Of a DNA stretch of 48,893 bases, positions 41,901 through 48,893 are shown in pieces. This DNA comes from Bacilli bacterium (GTDB lineage: Bacteria > Bacillota_I > Bacilli_A > RF39 > UBA660): positions 1 to 48,893 of the forward strand of contig JAFSFI010000011.1 of the NCBI GenBank assembly GCA_017435255.1. The letters run 5' to 3'. The notes under the pieces were generated by a model that made no database searches, was not told where the DNA came from, and was given only the letters and a program-made list of their open reading frames with translations. The position numbers and the translations under genes are program-made. Numbering within the stretch: position 1 is the stretch's first letter; every line of letters starts with the position of its first letter.

Positions 41901-42262
41901 TATTCTTTTTTAGAAGGTAAATATCTTAAATATGAGTTTAAATGAGTGACTATAATATTCCTGTCATTCGAAATTAAATGATTTATTGTCTCTAATCTTG
42001 TTATTTTCAATTCAGGACTTGTTGCTATAGACGCGCTTGCAAGAAAGTCATCCATTGGAAACAACAATACACTATCATCATAGTTACTTAATGAATTAAC
42101 TAATTTATTTGCTTCAAATAAAGTTGGTGTTACTATTACAATGTTTCTAGCAGTTTCCTTAGATAATTTAGAAATATACAAACAAAAAAATTCATCAGTC
42201 ATACCACTTAAACTAATGTTTTTTGTTAGTTCTTTATAATTCAAATTATCTAAAAAATTCAT
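38978..42262 (-). CDS. mfd: Mfd, transcription-repair coupling factor
   Basis: ATP-dependent translocase that removes stalled RNA polymerase and recruits UvrA. The 1094-residue protein has the UvrB-like N-terminal region, the RNA-polymerase-interaction (CarD-like) domain with GDYVVHNVHGIGVYNGI (~430-446), the RecG-like motor with Walker A LLCGDVGYGKTE, DEEQRFGV, TLTATPIPRTL and RGRVGRS, and the C-terminal TRCF domain. It is somewhat shorter than the ~1177-residue Bacillus protein. It follows pth by 10 nt; fin (yabK), found between them in Bacillus, is absent. Confidence 0.97.
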   Translation of the reverse strand: MNFLDNLNYKELTKNISLSGMTDEFFCLYISKLSKETARNIVIVTPTLFEANKLVNSLSNYDDSVLLFPMDDFLASASIATSPELKITRLETINHLISNDRNIIVTHLNSYLRYLPSKKEYVNNILHIKTGDVFERDELISKLLNIGYVRETTVTRTGDVGIRGFVIDIFPLGYHDAVRLEFFGDEIESIRIFDTNTQKSIESIEEVTIYPNTEFFGDIENDLNKKFNIINNPENISNYLNDPITVVKDYSQLEASYLKLIEDIHDYLSRNNQVSRNLMFSLDKIPDGCILYNTFASDSVKFKNNKKLKFDVSTIDSFHENIDVIKEYIKINLSGGKTIVICLKDYQIKSFLKFVDIEHEFIKEGQILLNKLNISSIPLNQGFIYENYIFLTEKELFNKSTNKNKYKTTFKYSSKIKNINNLNIGDYVVHNVHGIGVYNGIKTLSKGGLKKDYLELLYDGKDKLYIPVEKIELINKYTGKEGMIPKVHKLGGTEWAKTKLRVRNKVREIAADLIKLYASREMQEGYAFSIDGELQSLFEDEFQHDLTVDQRIAVNQIKSDMENKHPMDRLLCGDVGYGKTEVAFRAMFKAVSDSKQVLYLCPTTILSNQQYNNALARFKNFPVNIAVLNRFTTPKRAKEILKDLEEGKLDILFGTHRILSNDIKPSNLGLLIIDEEQRFGVVHKEKIKQYKNNVDVLTLTATPIPRTLQMSMMGIRSLSLIETPPVNRYPVETYVIEENDLLIKDAIYKELSRNGQVFFLYNSVEKIEAKAREISNLVPDARVVFAHGRMNKEELEDIMLRFINHDFDVLICTTIIETGIDIPNVNTLIIIDADKFGLSQLYQIRGRVGRSDKIAYAYLMYNKNKILTETAMKRLKVIKEFTELGSGFSIATRDLSIRGAGDILGSEQAGFIDNVGIDLYMKILNDEINRLKGEPVEEEQTVDTKPLIEVETHIDDKYVEENELKIEIHKKINEIDSYEKLLQVKEELEDRFGRLSETLIVYMYEEWFEKLAKINHVESVRETKNFVEIIFDVENSSRVDGEKLFEDAYKISNMFRFMFKNNRLIIVLDTLKLEKHYLYYLVDLLKEIKFSDKA

Positions 42263-42272
42263 TTAATCACCA

Positions 42273-42833
42273 TCATTTTCTATTATATCTCGACATTAAT
42301 GTTTCCATATCATTATCCAAAAAATCATCAATAATATTACAGATCACTTCTCTATTATCTTCAATTACTTTTAAACTATCATTATCTAATTTAGATAAAA
42401 CATAATCTTTAGTATCAATATTTCTATTGTGAGAAATGCCAATTTTTAATCTTGAATAATTAGGGGTTCCCAATAATAATTCAATGTCTTTTAATCCGTT
42501 GTGTCCACCAGGACTACCACTTGCTCTTAAGCGATATTTCCCTAAAGCAGTATCTAAGTCATCACAAATAATCAATATATCTTTTATATCAATATTAAAA
42601 TAATCTACAAATTTTTTTACTACTTCACCAGATAGATTCATATAACTCTGTGGTTTTAATAAAATTATTTTTTCCCCATTTTTTGTAAAATCTACATATA
42701 ATCCGTTAAATTTTTTCTTTGTTATATCAAGATTATTTTTACTAGCATAGAAATCAATATATAAAAAACCCATATTGTGTCTTGTTTTTTCATATTCACG
42801 TCCAGGATTACCTAGTCCTACTATTAATTTCAT
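42273..42833 (-). CDS. pth: Peptidyl-tRNA hydrolase
   Basis: Releases tRNA from prematurely dropped peptidyl-tRNA. The 186-residue protein starts MKLIVGLGNPGREYEKTRHN, includes the catalytic His20 in TRHNMGF, and has Asn in SYMNLSG and DDLDTALGKYRLR and GGHNGLK motifs. All catalytic residues are present. It follows rsmI with no gap and leads into mfd. Confidence 0.97.
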   Translation of the reverse strand: MKLIVGLGNPGREYEKTRHNMGFLYIDFYASKNNLDITKKKFNGLYVDFTKNGEKIILLKPQSYMNLSGEVVKKFVDYFNIDIKDILIICDDLDTALGKYRLRASGSPGGHNGLKDIELLLGTPNYSRLKIGISHNRNIDTKDYVLSKLDNDSLKVIEDNREVICNIIDDFLDNDMETLMSRYNRK

Positions 42834-43679
42834 TTAATCACTTCCTTTATGATACTCTTTATAGACATCTGATTTTGTAGTGTTTCTGTCTCTTGCCACT
42901 AACTTCATTGCTTCTTTTTCGCTATAACCTAGGTTAACATAGGAAATTATGTGCTCTCTAACAGAGACTTCGTTATAATCAATAACATCTTTATTACCTT
43001 CAACAATTATTACAAATTCTCCCTTTATTTCTTCACCTAACTCATTTATTACTTCTGTAATTGTTCCTCTATATATCTCTTCATATAATTTAGAAATCTC
43101 TCTATTAACTGATATTCGCCTATCTCCAAATACCTTTCTTAATGACTCTAACATACTAATAATACGATGTGGAGATTCGTAAAAAATTAATGTGTATTTC
43201 AAAGATTTTAACATATCTAACTCTTTTTCCAGTTTTGATTGTTTTGAATTTAAGAAACCATAAAATAAGAATGGTGAAGGTTCAATTCCTGATGTAATTA
43301 AAGCAGGTATTAAAGCAGTAGGACCAGGAAGGCCAATTACGTTATATCCATTATTTACAACATATTCTACTAATTTATATCCAGGATCACTAATAATTGG
43401 GGTACCCCTATCCGTAACTAAACCTATATTTAATCCCTCCTTTAAAGCTAATAATGCTTTTTCTTTTACATTTTCTTCATTTATATTATTGCAACTAACC
43501 AATTTTTTCTTTATTTCTAACTTATTTAATAAAAGCCCCGCAATACGAGTATCTTCACAAAAAACTAAATCTACTTTCTTTAAAGTATTAATTGCTCTTA
43601 ATGTTATATCTTCCAAATTACCTATAGGTGTTGGAATTAAGTAAAGCGAATTTGTTCCATCATAACTTTTTTGACTCAT
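42834..43679 (-). CDS. rsmI: RsmI, 16S rRNA C1402 2'-O-methyltransferase
   Basis: SAM-dependent methylation of C1402 in 16S rRNA. The 281-residue tetrapyrrole-methylase fold has YLIPTPIGNLEDITLRA (~13-29), VFCEDTR, LVTDRGTPIISDPGY and GLPGPTALIPALITSGI, FYESPHR. It sits between yabB and pth; in Bacillus rsmI also follows yabB-yazA. No YazA (GIY-YIG) gene is present. Confidence 0.96.
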   Translation of the reverse strand: MSQKSYDGTNSLYLIPTPIGNLEDITLRAINTLKKVDLVFCEDTRIAGLLLNKLEIKKKLVSCNNINEENVKEKALLALKEGLNIGLVTDRGTPIISDPGYKLVEYVVNNGYNVIGLPGPTALIPALITSGIEPSPFLFYGFLNSKQSKLEKELDMLKSLKYTLIFYESPHRIISMLESLRKVFGDRRISVNREISKLYEEIYRGTITEVINELGEEIKGEFVIIVEGNKDVIDYNEVSVREHIISYVNLGYSEKEAMKLVARDRNTTKSDVYKEYHKGSD

Positions 43680-43690
43680 AGTTACATCTC

Positions 43691-44416
43691 CTAACTAAAA
43701 TAGTTTGTTATCTCTTTGCTATAGCTACCATCTGTATTATGTGCAATTATTGGATGTAAAACCTTTAATCCTGGCTTGCCACCTTTCCTTCCTTCAATTA
43801 ACACAATATTTGCTTCTGCATTTTCTTTTGGATATATTAATTGGATTCTTTTAGGTTCTATCTTGTACTTTCTAAATAATTCGATAATCTCTATTAACCT
43901 ATCACTTCTATGTACTATAGCTAAGACTCCATCGTTCTTTAAATAAACACCAGCAAGTTTTAAAATATCTTCTAAGTTTAATTTTAATTCATGTCTTGCT
44001 ATTGTTTTGTGGATATCATCGTTTTTTCTAGTTTTTTCATTTAATTTAAAATAAGGCGGATTAGATACTATAACGTCAAAAAAACCACTTTTAAAATGTT
44101 GGCCTATATTTTTTATATCGTCATTTATTATTTTTATTTGCGATTCTAATTTGTTTATATTTATTGTCTCAACTGCCAAATTATATATATCATTCTGAAT
44201 TTCTACGCCATATATATTAGCATTTGTTCTTGTTGATAAAATAAGTGGGATAGGAGCATTTCCAGTACCAATGTCCAAAATATTTTTTACTTCTTTATTT
44301 AATGTTACAAATCTAGGAAGCAGTACAGAATCCAAAGAAAAACTAAACCAATCCGGATTTTGCACCACCTTCATATTTTTGTAACCAATCAAATCATTAA
44401 TTACTTTCATCTTCAT
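43691..44416 (-). CDS. YabB/TrmN6-type adenine methyltransferase
   Basis: Predicted tRNA or rRNA N6-adenine methyltransferase (TrmN6/YabB family). The 241-residue protein shows FSFSLDSVLLPRFV (~26-39), the SAM motif DIGTGNAPIPLIL (~48-60) and catalytic NPPYF (~118-122). Its frame starts inside the ricT gene (20-nt overlap) without a strong ribosome-binding site, implying translational coupling; an in-frame ATG at 44410 is an alternative. The position between ricT and rsmI is as in Bacillus, except that yabA is missing. Confidence 0.9.
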   Translation of the reverse strand: MKMKVINDLIGYKNMKVVQNPDWFSFSLDSVLLPRFVTLNKEVKNILDIGTGNAPIPLILSTRTNANIYGVEIQNDIYNLAVETININKLESQIKIINDDIKNIGQHFKSGFFDVIVSNPPYFKLNEKTRKNDDIHKTIARHELKLNLEDILKLAGVYLKNDGVLAIVHRSDRLIEIIELFRKYKIEPKRIQLIYPKENAEANIVLIEGRKGGKPGLKVLHPIIAHNTDGSYSKEITNYFS

Positions 44417-45194
44417 CTAACACAAACTCAACCAAGGTTTTATCAGTACACTCTAGAGTATAAGTTCTTTTAAACAGATTATGAGATACTACCTTACCAC
44501 TAATGTTTCCTTTCTTCATATGAACACCTATCTCCGGAAAAGATTTTTTCATTTCTGTATATTGATCATCCTCAAAATTTAAGCAACACAATAATCTACC
44601 ACAAATACCATTAATTTTTGTTGGATTGAGAGCAATATATTGGTTTTTTGCCATATTAATGGAAACGCTATTAAAATCAGTTAAAAAACTATTGCAGCAA
44701 AGAAAACGACCACAAGGTCCTAATCCACCGATTTCTTTTGCTTTATCCCTAACGCCAATCTGTCTCAATTCTATACGTGTTTTATAAATAGATGCTAACC
44801 TTTTGGCCAATTCCCTAAAATCTACTCTTTCATCAGAAACAAAGTTATAAATCAATTGATTTCTGTCCAACGTAAAATAAGCACCAATAAAATTCATCTT
44901 TAGGTCTAATTTATTAGATATCTTTTTTGCATCTTCTATTGCTTTTTTATTCAATTCTTCGTTTTTCTGATTTTGCTTTAAGTCTTCTTTTGTTGCAATT
45001 CTCAACACTTTTTTTAGCGGAGTAGAGACGTCTTTTTCCTCTATATTTTTTATTTCTGTAGAAACACTACCAAACTGAATTCCTTTTTCAGTTTCTACAA
45101 TAACTTTGTCACCTTTTTTTAATGGCAAAGAGTTTATTTCAAAATAGTATAGACGATTTGCACTGGCAAATTTTATTCCGACTACTTCATACAT
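44397..45194 (-). CDS. ricT: RicT/YaaT, PSP1-domain protein
   Basis: Partner of RicA/RicF (YmcA/YlbF) in the complex that aids RNase Y processing and Spo0A phosphorylation. The 265-residue protein has the PSP1 domain and the cysteine-rich region GLGPCGRFLCC and ICGRLLCCLNFE that binds iron-sulfur clusters. The ATG at 45194 is chosen because GGAG in the holB stop region precedes it at 9 nt; the frame opens 5 codons earlier only via a TTG. It starts 1 nt after the holB stop. Confidence 0.94.
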   Translation of the reverse strand: MYEVVGIKFASANRLYYFEINSLPLKKGDKVIVETEKGIQFGSVSTEIKNIEEKDVSTPLKKVLRIATKEDLKQNQKNEELNKKAIEDAKKISNKLDLKMNFIGAYFTLDRNQLIYNFVSDERVDFRELAKRLASIYKTRIELRQIGVRDKAKEIGGLGPCGRFLCCNSFLTDFNSVSINMAKNQYIALNPTKINGICGRLLCCLNFEDDQYTEMKKSFPEIGVHMKKGNISGKVVSHNLFKRTYTLECTDKTLVEFVLDEDESN

Positions 45195-45195
45195 A

Positions 45196-46002
45196 TCAAT
45201 CAACTCCAAACATCGAAATTATTAGTTTGTCCACTAATAATTTTAAATTAACATTATACTCTAACGAATCTACAGCAAAAATTATGCTGTTTATCCTTTT
45301 TTGTATGTCTTCTATTGTATTGTTTTTTACTATTTTGTCAAACATTTTATTACTGTCTAATTCTATGACACCCAACTTTATTAACAAAGTTTGTTCATAA
45401 ATCCAAACCAACTCACTTAGTGCTTCTTTTATAGAATTTCTATCCCCATAACCTTCTAATATCTTAAATAACTCTAACCCGGATCTTTGGTGATGCTCTT
45501 CTAAAATATTATATAACTGAAGGCTATTATCAGTAGGGTTTTTGACTTTTTCTTTATTTGAATCTAGCACAATATACTGACATCTTGAAACAATAGTATC
45601 TAAAACTTTTGATTTATTCGTTGTTATTAAAAGTGCTACAATATTTTCCTCTGGCTCTTCTAAAAATTTCAATATTGTATTTGCCGCATTTTTATTAAGA
45701 TTTTCAGCATTTTTTATTATATAAATTCTTTTATTGTTAAAAGATGATTTTGATTTAAATTCACCTTTCAAGTTATATACCTGTTCTTTTTTTATCCATT
45801 GTCCATCCGGCTCAATTATTTTTAAATCTGGATATAACCCATTTTCTATCATTAAATCTAAGTTTTTTACTTCTGTATTAAATTGATTAAATATGTGTTT
45901 GGCAATATTTAAAACTTTATTAAAATTATTTGTTTCTAATAAATAAGCGTGTCGCAAATTATCTCTATTAAAATAATTTAAATTATCTTCAGTAATTACC
46001 AT
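45196..46002 (-). CDS. holB: DNA polymerase III delta-prime subunit
   Basis: Clamp-loader subunit. The 268-residue AAA+-like protein shows NRDNLRHAYLLETNNFNK in place of a Walker A (delta-prime does not bind ATP), KIIEPDGQWIKKEQV, AENLNKNAANTILKFLEEPE and the conserved SRC in TIVSRCQYI. It is near ricT and bofA in the conserved dnaX-to-ricT cluster; tmk, which usually lies before holB, is absent from the cluster. Confidence 0.93.
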   Translation of the reverse strand: MVITEDNLNYFNRDNLRHAYLLETNNFNKVLNIAKHIFNQFNTEVKNLDLMIENGLYPDLKIIEPDGQWIKKEQVYNLKGEFKSKSSFNNKRIYIIKNAENLNKNAANTILKFLEEPEENIVALLITTNKSKVLDTIVSRCQYIVLDSNKEKVKNPTDNSLQLYNILEEHHQRSGLELFKILEGYGDRNSIKEALSELVWIYEQTLLIKLGVIELDSNKMFDKIVKNNTIEDIQKRINSIIFAVDSLEYNVNLKLLVDKLIISMFGVD

Positions 46003-46015
46003 AGCACAACCTCCA

Positions 46016-46195
46016 TTAAAATACTAATATCAAAGAAAATGTTAATAATATCATTGCTGGGATATCCATTAAAGATACTAAACCAATAGTTATATAATTA
46101 ATCGGTAAAATAACTCCAAACTTTATTGCAATCAAATTAAAACTATACAACAATACTACAGAAAAAATTATCTTCTTAAAAACTTTTATTATCAT
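46016..46195 (-). CDS. bofA: BofA-like inhibitor of pro-sigma-K processing
   Basis: Small mother-cell membrane protein that, with SpoIVFA, holds the SpoIVFB protease inactive until the forespore signal arrives. The 59-residue protein has two hydrophobic helices (about 4-24 and 38-57) and the family's C-terminal pattern LPINYITIGLVSLMDIPAMI. The typical Gly-hinge reads MDIPAM instead of LGxPG. The ATG at 46195 follows GTGAGGG. Its place directly after recR is the Bacillus arrangement, which supports the name; it implies a sigma-K checkpoint. Confidence 0.82.
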   Translation of the reverse strand: MIIKVFKKIIFSVVLLYSFNLIAIKFGVILPINYITIGLVSLMDIPAMILLTFSLILVF

Positions 46196-46232
46196 ATTAT
46201 CCCTCACATAAATTTATGAGGATAAAAAATTA

Positions 46233-46829
46233 TTATTCGATCTCTTTCCTATCTAGTAAAGCTCTTTCTAAAGTTAACGAATCTATATATTCTATATCTG
46301 CACCCAACGGAATACCGCTTGCAATTCTTGTTACTTTTATATTTAGACCTTCTAATATTTTTTTTATGTATAAGCTTGTTGTTTCACCTTCTATAGTAGG
46401 CTTAACAGCAATTATGATTTCTGAAAAAGATGATTTTTCAATTCGTTTTACCAATTTTTCAATACCAATATCTTCTGGATTAACACCATCTAGTGGAGAA
46501 ATCAAATTGTCTAACACATGGTAAAAGCCATGAAACGAACCAGTTCTTTCAAATAAATATATACTTCTAGAATCCTCTACTATACACAAAACATTGCTGT
46601 CTCTTTTTAAATCTGAACAAACATTACACTTTTCTTTGTCTGTTATATTAGAACAAACTGGGCATTTATGTAAATTTCTCTTTGCATTAACAACTGATTC
46701 AGCTAAGAAGTTTGACTTTTCAACATCCATATTTAATATATAAAAAGCAAGACGCTCTGCAGTTTTTTCGCCTATACCAGGCAATAGTTTAAAGCTTTCG
46801 ATTAAATCTTCAAGACTTTCTGGATACAT
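46233..46829 (-). CDS. recR: RecR recombination mediator
   Basis: Works with RecF and RecO to load RecA on gapped DNA. The 198-residue protein has the helix-hairpin-helix FKLLPGIGEKTAERLAFYI, a four-Cys zinc motif (CPVCSNITDKEKCNVC, ~57-72) and the Toprim domain starting VEDSRSIYLFERTGSFHGFY. The gene starts 5 nt after the ybaB stop with only a weak GGGG, so it is probably coupled to ybaB. Confidence 0.97.
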   Translation of the reverse strand: MYPESLEDLIESFKLLPGIGEKTAERLAFYILNMDVEKSNFLAESVVNAKRNLHKCPVCSNITDKEKCNVCSDLKRDSNVLCIVEDSRSIYLFERTGSFHGFYHVLDNLISPLDGVNPEDIGIEKLVKRIEKSSFSEIIIAVKPTIEGETTSLYIKKILEGLNIKVTRIASGIPLGADIEYIDSLTLERALLDRKEIE

Positions 46830-46834
46830 AATGA

Positions 46835-47131
46835 TTAAAACAACCCCGGGATATTGGTGTATTTCCCCATTTTTTCTTCTGTAAGTTTATCTACTTCCTT
46901 AAAAGCAGAATTTAATGCCACCATTAACATATCTTCCAACATTTCGATCTCATCTGCCTCTATATCTTGTTCAGTATTTATTTTAACTGACTTTAGTTGT
47001 TTAGTACCGTAAACCTCGACTTTTACCAAAGAACTTTCACCAATAAAAATACTATTATCAATTTCCTCTTTTGCCTTAAGCATATCTTTTTGCATATTTT
47101 GAGCTTGCTTTAATATTGCTTGCATATTCAT
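46835..47131 (-). CDS. ybaB: YbaB/EbfC nucleoid-associated protein
   Basis: Small dimeric DNA-binding protein. The 98-residue protein begins MNMQAILKQAQNMQKDMLKA with the helical tweezer arm and has the central sheet VKVEVYGTKQLKSVKI and the C-terminal helix with EKMGKYTNIPGLF. The ATG at 47131 follows GGAG at 9 nt; three upstream codons are open but abut it. It lies between dnaX and recR in the universal order. Confidence 0.95.
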   Translation of the reverse strand: MNMQAILKQAQNMQKDMLKAKEEIDNSIFIGESSLVKVEVYGTKQLKSVKINTEQDIEADEIEMLEDMLMVALNSAFKEVDKLTEEKMGKYTNIPGLF

Positions 47132-47144
47132 GCTAATCATCTCC

Positions 47145-48803
47145 TTATTTTATTTCTATATAATTTGAATCAAACAAATCATACATTTTTTTCTCAGTAT
47201 CATTTTCACTAGATATGTTTGATTCTATGTTATTTATTATAACACTTTTTTCTTTAACACCATCAAAATATTTATCGTCTAATAACAAATATTTTTCACC
47301 AGAATTTATTTTTTTTATATAATCTCCTTTAGCGTTAGACCAATCTTCATTATCAACAGCAACGATATGGCAATTATAATTTAACATCTCGTTAATAACT
47401 TGTTCTAATTTCATATATTCAGCGTTAACCTTATCTGCAACGGACGAATATTGATACAATAAAACAATATATTCAGGACTTGCCATAACTGGTGTTCCAT
47501 CCAATAAGATGCATATCTCAGAACCTTTATTTTTATCAAACGCATATTCTTTTAACATTTCCCACATTTCTTTTGCAGTATGTAATAAATCTTTGCTTGC
47601 ACTAACAAAAGCATTATTTATTCTAACACTTTTAAATTCAACTAAATCAATATTATCGTCATGAACATTTTGCTGTTTTTCCATAGAACGCTTGTCATCT
47701 TTCTCTATGCTCATGCAATCGTCACCCTGTTTTTGTTGTTCGATTTTTGTTCGAGAAAATATTTCCCGGGAAATATTTTTTTCTTCTTTATCCTTATAAA
47801 AATTTAAAATTCCTATTTCAAACAATATTTTTTTATCCACAGAGCTGGTTTTCATTTTATCATATATTTCCACAAATTCAGATAATATAGATAGATATAA
47901 TGTATCAATTTTGTTATTTATAAAAATTAGTTGTTCCAATTGGTTTATAATATCACCAACAATACTTAACATATCATAATCATTTTCATAAAAATAATTA
48001 ATTTTTTTAAAGACATCATTTATATCATTGTTTTTTACCGATTCGATTAAATTTTGTATACTCGTTTTTTCTGGTTTTCCACACACAACTCGAACCTCTT
48101 CAACAGCTATATCCTTATTACAATATGCCGTCATTTTTTCCAACAGACTTAAAGCATCTCTCATACAACCATCCGAACAATTAACAATTTCTTTTATTGC
48201 CTCTTCAGTTGCATTTATTTTTTCAAAACTACATATATCTAAAATTTTATTTTTCATATCGTTTGGTGATATTTTCTTAAACTCAAGAACTTGACACCTC
48301 GATAAAATGGTAGCAGGAACTTTATGAAGTTCTGTGGTAGCTAATATAAATATAGCATGAGACGGCGGTTCTTCCAAAGTCTTTAACAAGGCGTTAAATG
48401 CACCTATAGATAACATGTGAACTTCATCTATTATATAAACCTTATATTTAAGCAAAGACGGAACTATATTGATTTTACTTTTTAGTTCTCTTATTTCATC
48501 CACACCATTGTTAGATGCTGCGTCTATTTCAATTATATCAACGCATTCTTTCGAAAAAGAATTTTCGCAATATACACATTTGTTACATGGATTATTTTGT
48601 TCTGGTTTTCCACAATTTATTGTTCTAGCAAAAATTTTAGCCACGCTTGTTTTACCTGTTCCTCTTGGACCAGTAAACAAATATGCATGTGAAACACTGT
48701 TGTTTTTTATAGCGTTTTTCAAAACACTTACAACAGTCTTTTGCCCTGACACTTCATCAAAATTAGATGGTCTATATTTTCTATACATCGCTAAATGTTC
48801 CAT
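47145..48803 (-). CDS. dnaX: DNA polymerase III tau subunit (DnaX), possible gamma by recoding
   Basis: Clamp-loader ATPase. The 552-residue protein has Walker A GPRGTGKTS (~45-53), a zinc module with Cys64, Cys73, Cys76 and Cys79, IIDEVHMLS (~124-132), the SRC motif TILSRC (~165-170) and domain III to about residue 340, followed by a divergent tau-specific part (~345-552). Precisely at codons 340-350 lie an SD-like AAGGA, an A7 run and a 24-bp palindrome (see the separate entry); a -1 shift would end at a TGA after 17 further codons (360 residues). The ATG follows AAAGGAGGG. Order dnaX-ybaB-recR is as in Bacillus. Confidence 0.97.
   Translation of the reverse strand: MEHLAMYRKYRPSNFDEVSGQKTVVSVLKNAIKNNSVSHAYLFTGPRGTGKTSVAKIFARTINCGKPEQNNPCNKCVYCENSFSKECVDIIEIDAASNNGVDEIRELKSKINIVPSLLKYKVYIIDEVHMLSIGAFNALLKTLEEPPSHAIFILATTELHKVPATILSRCQVLEFKKISPNDMKNKILDICSFEKINATEEAIKEIVNCSDGCMRDALSLLEKMTAYCNKDIAVEEVRVVCGKPEKTSIQNLIESVKNNDINDVFKKINYFYENDYDMLSIVGDIINQLEQLIFINNKIDTLYLSILSEFVEIYDKMKTSSVDKKILFEIGILNFYKDKEEKNISREIFSRTKIEQQKQGDDCMSIEKDDKRSMEKQQNVHDDNIDLVEFKSVRINNAFVSASKDLLHTAKEMWEMLKEYAFDKNKGSEICILLDGTPVMASPEYIVLLYQYSSVADKVNAEYMKLEQVINEMLNYNCHIVAVDNEDWSNAKGDYIKKINSGEKYLLLDDKYFDGVKEKSVIINNIESNISSENDTEKKMYDLFDSNYIEIK
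47756..47795 (-). other. Candidate recoding signal in dnaX
   Basis: Minus strand: AAGGA (47795-47791), 9 nt, slippery heptamer A-AAA-AAT in frame (47781-47775, codons 342-343, within an A7 run), then a perfect 24-bp palindrome AAAATATTTCCC plus its reverse complement (47779-47756) that folds with a CCGG loop. The same three element types control gamma synthesis in E. coli dnaX. Difference: the stem starts inside the slippery run, leaving no spacer, so transcriptional slippage or a partly unwound hairpin must also be considered. Confidence 0.55.
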
Positions 48804-48820
48804 ACTATCCCTCCTTTTTA

Positions 48821-48849
48821 ATTATATCACGTATGATTTTTTATATAAA
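48821..48849 (-). promoter_or_regulatory. Promoter of the dnaX operon
   Basis: Minus strand TTTATA (48849-48844), 17-bp spacer, TATAAT (48826-48821) preceded by TGA. The start would be near 48814, about 11 nt before the AAAGGAGGG-ATG. Nothing else was seen between here and the window end (48893). Confidence 0.5.
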
Positions 48850-48893
48850 GACTTTATTGGTTTTATTACAAATTTAATCTATGTTTTTTGTTT

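Noticed and set aside
45196..45198. TGA as tryptophan (Mollicutes-type code)
   Set aside because: holB and the AgrD-to-PBP region use TGA or TAA as real stops at expected protein ends, and Trp is TGG throughout.
1..48893. tRNA or rRNA genes, CRISPR arrays, insertion sequences, prophage
   Set aside because: No cloverleaf, repeat-spacer series, transposase, integrase or long direct repeat was seen; gaps are short and explained by promoters, terminators or the T-box.

Overview
The window is a gene-dense stretch of a low-GC (about 30% by eye) chromosome from a spore-forming Firmicute related to Bacilli. It carries spoIIR, spoIIQ, spoIIID, spoVT, spoVG, yabP, yabQ, yabG, bofA and gerQ homologues. 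Genes are short and tightly packed, with many 1-20 nt overlaps, and housekeeping copies are lean. This fits an uncultured gut-type lineage with a small genome, but no species can be named from the sequence. TGA is a normal stop (for example in holB) and Trp is TGG, so the genetic code is standard.

Layout, left to right (most genes are on the minus strand). 1-4000: start of an XRE regulator, secA, long-form hpf and a cold-shock gene. 4060-7000: a complete agr-type quorum-sensing locus in an unusual convergent layout. agrB and a 39-residue agrD lie on the plus strand; a GHKL sensor kinase and a LytTR response regulator lie on the minus strand; a shared palindromic terminator lies between. 7050-20030: envelope, sporulation and translation genes (tagO, mbl, spoIIID, spoIIQ, rpiB, rpmE, an SGNH hydrolase, murA2, fba, mntP, spoIIR, prmC, prfA, rpoE, argS, a DUF1934 protein). 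20080-23670: three plus-strand genes (a class A PBP with a forespore-type promoter, gerQ, and an unknown membrane-anchored protein) around a pduL phosphotransacylase. 23670-31150: ung, an AGCS symporter, rlmH, walJ, a LysM-G5-M23 protein, dnaB, rplI and a stand-alone DHH phosphodiesterase at the usual gdpP position. 31245-48850: the dnaX-to-yabQ block (dnaX, ybaB, recR, bofA, holB, ricT, yabB, rsmI, pth, mfd, an unknown gene, spoVT, metG with a T-box leader, tatD, a 3D-domain protein, rsmA, yabG, veg, spoVG, yabP, yabQ).

The order from gdpP down to secA follows the order I recall for the left arm of the Bacillus subtilis chromosome, compressed many-fold. The right-arm dnaX-to-yabQ block is joined to it in the same direction.

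Most interesting signals: (1) inside dnaX, at the junction between the clamp-loader core and the tau-specific part, an SD-like AAGGA, a slippery A-AAA-AAT heptamer and a perfect 24-bp palindrome sit together and suggest programmed frameshifting or slippage to a ~360-residue gamma-like product; (2) the split agr locus, with a signal-peptide-like AgrD whose predicted ring may be one residue larger than usual; (3) a methionine-type T-box before metG followed by a short upstream ORF that overlaps an extended metG frame; (4) a DHH/DHHA1-only protein replacing full-length GdpP; (5) candidate sporulation sigma-factor promoters before the PBP gene and yabP. No tRNA, rRNA, CRISPR array, insertion sequence or prophage was seen.
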